Source: Bacteroidia bacterium
GTDB lineage: Bacteria; Bacteroidota; Bacteroidia; Bacteroidales; CAJPTX01
Assembly (NCBI GenBank): GCA_905373665.1
Contig: CAJPTV010000112.1
Span: 1-6,648, forward strand
Length of the DNA: 6,648 nucleotides
Reading direction: 5' to 3'
Below are positions 6,595-6,648 of the stretch, piece after piece. Numbering within the stretch: position 1 is the stretch's first letter; each line of letters opens with the position of its first letter. A model generated the notes under the pieces. That model saw only the letters and a list, made by a program, of their open reading frames with translations. It searched no databases and was not told the DNA's origin. The translations under genes were made by a program, and so were the position numbers.

Positions 6595-6648
6595 GGCATG
6601 TAACTGGCATGTAACTGGCATGTAACTGGCATGTAACTGGCATGTAAC
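6595..6648. repeat. 11-bp tandem repeat array (GGCATGTAACT), truncated by window end
   Basis: Four perfect units start at 6595, 6606, 6617 and 6628, and a fifth reaches 10 of 11 bases at the window edge, so the array continues. There is no sequence variation between units. The period is close to one turn of B-form DNA, so each unit presents the same face. On the + strand every frame meets TAA within 33 bases, so it is not coding in that direction; on the - strand the unit contains no stop in any frame. It could be a variable-number repeat, a cluster of protein-binding sites or a replication-slippage product. Confidence 0.95.

Noticed and set aside
6595..6648. CRISPR array
   Set aside because: The units are 11 bp and directly adjacent, with no spacers and no cas genes nearby.
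6595..6648. Plasmid iterons marking a replication origin
   Set aside because: The phased repeats are reminiscent of iterons, but I see no replication initiator gene or AT-rich unwinding region, and the neighbouring genes look chromosomal.

Overview
The window looks like a chromosomal segment of a Bacteroidales bacterium, most likely a Porphyromonas-type species of roughly 50% GC. This rests on three things: a BtuB/BtuG-type outer-membrane receptor and surface-lipoprotein pair, a lipoprotein N-terminus of the Bacteroidota surface-export kind (Cys-Arg-Lys-Asp-Asp), and tandem AAA-ATPase_like/PD-(D/E)XK proteins, a family often present in many copies in this order. The genus is inferred from gene content, not proven. 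All recognisable genes are on the + strand.

Layout. Positions 1-263 hold the 3' end of an AAA-ATPase_like/PD-(D/E)XK gene that starts outside the window. After a 68-bp gap comes a complete paralogue (332-1939). The last 229 bp of the homologous part are shared between the two copies (1-229 and 1695-1923) with 10 differences, all at third codon positions and all silent. Only 23 bp separate the second copy from a TonB-dependent outer-membrane receptor (1963-3915). Its stop codon overlaps the start of a beta-propeller surface lipoprotein (3915-5042). Fifteen bp later comes a gene for an AlbA_2/Schlafen-type, GHKL-like ATP-binding protein with a C-terminal winged-helix-like region (5058-6503); by sampled lines it is more AT-rich than the receptor and lipoprotein genes. 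The last 145 bp are non-coding on the + strand. They contain a candidate terminator, a small hairpin and an 11-bp tandem repeat array that runs off the right edge.

How the genes work together. The receptor and lipoprotein form a credible corrinoid (vitamin B12) capture and import pair: the lipoprotein would bind the ligand at the cell surface and hand it to the TonB-driven channel. The overlapping TAATG junction supports translational coupling. There is no room for a cobalamin riboswitch immediately upstream of the receptor, so if one exists it lies outside the window, ahead of the nuclease-like genes, or expression depends on read-through. The flanking AAA/PD-(D/E)XK and AlbA_2 genes are accessory-type genes of unproven function. 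Their close packing against the transport genes may be fortuitous.

I see no tRNA, rRNA, CRISPR array, transposase or integrase. The most unusual points are the homogenised direct repeat between the tandem ATPase/nuclease genes, the lack of a control region ahead of the receptor, and the helically phased 11-bp array at the right end with related units on both strands near the preceding stop codon.
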